Part shown: positions 6,237 to 8,910 of the stretch, piece by piece
How positions within the stretch are numbered: position 1 is the stretch's first letter
Layout: every line of letters starts with the position of its first letter
Source: an uncultured Desulfovibrio sp.
GTDB taxonomy: Bacteria > Desulfobacterota > Desulfovibrionia > Desulfovibrionales > Desulfovibrionaceae
DNA length: 8,910 bases
Reading direction: 5' to 3'
Assembly (NCBI GenBank): GCA_947176055.1
Contig: CAMWPE010000092.1
Coordinates: forward strand, 1 to 8,910
Notes under the pieces: model-generated
The model's input: the letters and a program-made list of their open reading frames with translations, nothing else
Database searches by the model: none
What the model was told of the DNA's origin: nothing
Program-made: the position numbers and the translations under genes

Positions 6237-7043
6237 TTAAAATTCCAGCTCCAGACCGACAGGGCAATGGTCCGAACCTTCGATTCCGCTTTCGATCCAC
6301 GCGTCGCGGATGTTGTCTTTTAATGCCCGACTAACGAAGAAATAATCCAGGCGCCAGCCGACGTTTCTCGATCGGCCCCGGTTTTTATACGACCACCAAG
6401 TATATTTATCAGGAACGTCGCCGTTTACGAAGCGGAAAGTATCGATGAAGCCGGCGTCAACGAACCGGTCCATCCAGGCTCTTTCCTCAGGCAGGAAGCC
6501 GGTAACCTTTTCGTTGGCCTTTGGATTCGAAAGGTCGACGGATCTATGCGCGATATTAAAATCGCCGCAAACGACGACGGGTTTTTTTTTCTGACTTTCG
6601 ACCGCGAAATCCAGAAAAGCATTCAGGAAACCCATTTTGTAGTCCAGACGCTTGAATCCGCCTGTAGGCTTTCCGTCTTCGTCCAGTATTTCCATTCCGC
6701 CGTTGGGAAAATAGCCGTTAAACAAATAAAATTCAGGATATTCCAGACGCAGGAGCCGACCCTCGCCCTTGTATTCTGGATTGGGCAGTTCCGGAATCGC
6801 CGCGCGCGGCTCCAGCTTCGTGTAAACTCCCACCCCGGAATAACCTTTCTTGACGACGCTGCTGTCCCAGTAAGCGTTCCAGCCCGGCATAGTCAGGAGC
6901 TCGTCGGGCAATTGCGAAGGATGAGCTTTTGTTTCCTGCAGATTGAGGATATCCGCTCCAGACTTTTCAAAAAAATCCCATTGCGGTTTTTTAAAGAGGG
7001 CGCGCAAACCGTTGACATTCCAGGACACCAGCTTGAGTTTCAT
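6237..7043 (-). CDS. xth: Exodeoxyribonuclease III / class II AP endonuclease
   Basis: DNA repair nuclease (exonuclease III / ExoA family) that cleaves 5' to abasic sites and has 3'-5' exonuclease activity in base-excision repair. At 268 aa it is of normal length. All catalytic landmarks are present: SWNVNG (Asn9), LQETKA (Glu37), NGYFPNGG (Tyr111), CGDFNIAH (Asp161, Asn163), RLDYFFVS (Asp233) and the terminal GSDHCPV (Asp258, His259). The W-S-Y-K-N-R-G-R-S-R-N substrate-binding loop precedes RLDYFF. The ATG at 7041-7043 has GGGAG 7 nt upstream. It is transcribed away from the GTPase gene, and its promoter should lie within 7044-7120, overlapping the GTPase promoter. It is complete, with no sign of disruption. 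Confidence 0.95.
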   Translation of the reverse strand: MKLKLVSWNVNGLRALFKKPQWDFFEKSGADILNLQETKAHPSQLPDELLTMPGWNAYWDSSVVKKGYSGVGVYTKLEPRAAIPELPNPEYKGEGRLLRLEYPEFYLFNGYFPNGGMEILDEDGKPTGGFKRLDYKMGFLNAFLDFAVESQKKKPVVVCGDFNIAHRSVDLSNPKANEKVTGFLPEERAWMDRFVDAGFIDTFRFVNGDVPDKYTWWSYKNRGRSRNVGWRLDYFFVSRALKDNIRDAWIESGIEGSDHCPVGLELEF

Positions 7044-7061
7044 AGGGAGACTCCCGCGAGT

Positions 7062-7090
7062 TTGGCAAAAAATTTTTTCTTTTTTATAAT
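7062..7090 (+). promoter_or_regulatory. Near-consensus sigma-70 promoter for the GTPase gene
   Basis: TTGGCA (-35, 7062-7067) and a perfect TATAAT (-10, 7085-7090) are separated by exactly 17 bp of A/T tract. Transcription would start near 7097, leaving a leader of about 115-155 nt before the GTPase start. On the opposite strand the same bases give TATTATAA, so a divergent promoter for the exonuclease gene may overlap it. Confidence 0.7.
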
Positions 7091-7250
7091 AGGAAAGCGA
7101 AAATGAAAAGTTATACCGGTCGCGAATGAGAGCGCCATCCTGTCGCCATGACGGCTTTTCCGCGCGAAATTAGTCCAGGGGCGCCTCGTTTCGCCAACAA
7201 GAGATAATTTTATGCCAAACAGGCTGGAGAGATCGCGAAAGGATGCTCGA

Positions 7251-8910
7251 ATGTCCCGCGTCGATGAAAATAAACTCATATTTGTCATTGTGGGACCCAG
7301 ACACGCGGGTAAAACCGTGTATCTCGCTTCCCTTGCCAACAACGCGTCGATAACCAGCGGCGATCCCGCGACAATTAAACTACTTAAACTGCATTGGGGC
7401 GCCTTGCGCGCAGGGAAAAATCCCCCGGCCACGGCGGGCGCTTATACGGAGCTGGAATTTATCTATCGCGGCGAAGGGGAGAGCGGGCGTTTCGACGCGG
7501 AATTTTCCGTCGCCGATTACGACGGTCATTTCGCGGAGATTATGAGCGATTACGACTCGGGTATTAAAGGACTCGACGAGTTGAGAGCGGCCTTTGAAAT
7601 AGCCGACGGTTTTATTGTTTTTATGCCTTTTGACAACGACGATATTAAGACCATGGAGGCCGCGCGGTTCGAAATCGGCCATTTCATCCGCATTGTCCGC
7701 TTATGCCGCGGAGGACCAGAAAAAATAGACACGCCGTTGGTTGTCGTTATAAATAAATGGGACAAGAGTCCGGATTTTAAAAGCCGCGCGGAAGACGAAG
7801 CGGCCTTGAAATTCGCCAACTCGACCGAATCTTATCGCTCTCTCCTTCTCACTCTCGAAAATTTTTTCGCGAATGTGTTTGTCATTCCGGTGTCGGCGTA
7901 CGGACACGCGGCTCCCGGCGATGTTCCGGTTAAAGGAAAAATTGTTCCCTATCGCGCGGAGGAGCCGATCCAAAAATTATTGGCGGTCAATTATCGTCTT
8001 TTCCGTCAAAAACTCCAAAAGGCGGAGGATGAGAACGACTGGGGGCAATGTTTAAGCGTCCTGAAAAACGCCGCGAAACTTTGGCGGGGAGCTAACGGAC
8101 GGAAGGAGCTGGAAAAACGTCTCGCTCTCGTGTCCGCCAATTACGCGAAGGATTTGAAGTCGCGTCTGGTCAAAGCGCGAAATATGGAGGAGTGGGAAGG
8201 GATTTTTAAATCCGCCAACGGCGCGCTCTTAATTGATTTTCTATCTCCCGAGGAAAAAAGGGAGATCGCGAATACTCGCGAGACTCCGCTCCGGGCGGCT
8301 TACGCCAGTCTGGATGGAAAATTGCGGAGCGCCAGCGATCTCGACGAATTCAAGGCGATTCGCGAGGAGTCGCCCGAATCGGCGTGGTCAAGGTTTTTTG
8401 ACATGGATCAGAAAAGGTCGATCGACGATCTGGAAAAGAATTTCGCGAGGAGCCGCCTAAAAAAAAGAGTCTTCTTCTGGGGAAAATGGGGCTGCGTCGC
8501 GTTCTGCGCTCTTTTGCTCACAGTCGCGGTTTTTTGGCGCTCCGGCGTGGAGAGCCGCTATCTCGACGCGCTAGGGGACCATGGATCCCTCGCCGAACGA
8601 TACCATAAATTGCGAGAGTTTATGGCATACGGGGTTAACTCGCCCCTGACCGCGAAAATTTTCGCGGATAAATTCGCCGACGCGGAAAAAAAAGCGGCCA
8701 ATCTTGTCTCCCGCATAAACGAGAGCTGGGAAAAAGAATTCGCCGGGATCATCGCCGAAGAAGATCCTCTGGTCAGGCTGGAGAGCGCGACAAGATTTCG
8801 AGCCAAACTATCGGAGGACGATGTTCCCGGCCAGAAAAGCATGGACGTGAAAATCGCGGCGTTGATTCAAAATTCCGGACGACAAGTCGACCTTATCCAA
8901 AAAATAGAAG
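7251..8910 (+). CDS. Membrane-anchored TRAFAC-like GTPase, C-terminus beyond window
   Basis: The open frame runs to the window edge (553 codons visible). Residues 1-220 form a P-loop GTPase: G1 GPRHAGKT (15-22), candidate G2 threonines at 61-66 (TAGAYT), G3 DYDG (89-92), G4 NKWD (168-171) and G5 PVSA (213-216). The G1 followed by VYLASL resembles the GTPase domains of large TRAFAC-clade proteins found in bacterial accessory loci. Residues about 230-405 are predicted helical, charged and repeat-like (several Trp/Leu/Lys-rich helices). One transmembrane helix lies at about 407-428 (VFFWGKWGCVAFCALLLTVA), after a basic RLKKR, which suggests the GTPase part is cytoplasmic. The part after it is again helical and would be periplasmic. 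I start at ATG 7251 (AAAGGA 7-8 nt upstream); an in-frame ATG at 7212 with a weaker AAGAGA is the alternative. Cellular function is unknown. Confidence 0.8.
   Translation, partial: MSRVDENKLIFVIVGPRHAGKTVYLASLANNASITSGDPATIKLLKLHWGALRAGKNPPATAGAYTELEFIYRGEGESGRFDAEFSVADYDGHFAEIMSDYDSGIKGLDELRAAFEIADGFIVFMPFDNDDIKTMEAARFEIGHFIRIVRLCRGGPEKIDTPLVVVINKWDKSPDFKSRAEDEAALKFANSTESYRSLLLTLENFFANVFVIPVSAYGHAAPGDVPVKGKIVPYRAEEPIQKLLAVNYRLFRQKLQKAEDENDWGQCLSVLKNAAKLWRGANGRKELEKRLALVSANYAKDLKSRLVKARNMEEWEGIFKSANGALLIDFLSPEEKREIANTRETPLRAAYASLDGKLRSASDLDEFKAIREESPESAWSRFFDMDQKRSIDDLEKNFARSRLKKRVFFWGKWGCVAFCALLLTVAVFWRSGVESRYLDALGDHGSLAERYHKLREFMAYGVNSPLTAKIFADKFADAEKKAANLVSRINESWEKEFAGIIAEEDPLVRLESATRFRAKLSEDDVPGQKSMDVKIAALIQNSGRQVDLIQKIE

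Noticed and set aside
7045..7055. GGGAG-A-CTCCC palindrome covering the exonuclease ribosome site
   Set aside because: The centre is too tight for a stable hairpin and only a 3-4 bp stem could form, so control of translation is not supported.
7103..7129. Eight-codon mini-ORF (MKSYTGRE) in the GTPase leader, preceded by AGGA
   Set aside because: The predicted transcription start (about 7097) lies downstream of that AGGA, so the ribosome site would not be in the RNA, and the peptide shows no attenuation pattern.

Overview
The window reads as a chromosomal stretch from a Gram-negative bacterium of moderate GC content, most likely a sulfate- or sulfite-metabolising deltaproteobacterium of the Desulfovibrio type. 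That guess rests mainly on the DUF4881 lipoprotein sitting directly behind a TauE/SafE exporter, a combination I associate with Desulfovibrionaceae. Signal peptides, a lipobox and Shine-Dalgarno sequences are conventional. I see no insertion sequence, phage gene, CRISPR array, tRNA or rRNA.

Layout. From 1 to about 5440 all genes lie on the minus strand, so they read right to left. (a) 3462-5441 is a compact operon: a 100-aa exported or membrane protein, a TauE/SafE-family anion exporter and a DUF4881 lipoprotein. A 110-aa two-helix membrane protein (3082-3414) follows, separated from the lipoprotein gene by a strong intercistronic hairpin. (b) 906-2853 holds two secreted DUF3298 proteins in tandem that are diverged copies of each other. 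They are separated by about 200 bp packed with inverted repeats. (c) 657-854 is a Trm112-family zinc protein. (d) 1-497 is a YfcE-type metallophosphoesterase cut by the window edge.

Right half. purE (5741-6223, plus) diverges from the exporter operon across a gene-free stretch of about 300 bp. It runs convergently into exodeoxyribonuclease III (6237-7043, minus) with only 13 bp between them. Exodeoxyribonuclease III is in turn divergent from a large GTPase gene (7251 to beyond 8910, plus), which has a near-consensus sigma-70 promoter at 7062-7090.

How the genes relate. Housekeeping genes (purE, xth, Trm112, phosphodiesterase) flank two accessory modules: the exporter operon, probably for sulfite or another sulfur oxyanion or organosulfonate, and the paired DUF3298 envelope proteins. 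The most novel-looking gene is the right-edge GTPase: an N-terminal TRAFAC-like G domain, a helical middle, a single transmembrane helix and a further helical domain running off the window. Any system it belongs to lies mostly to the right of this window.
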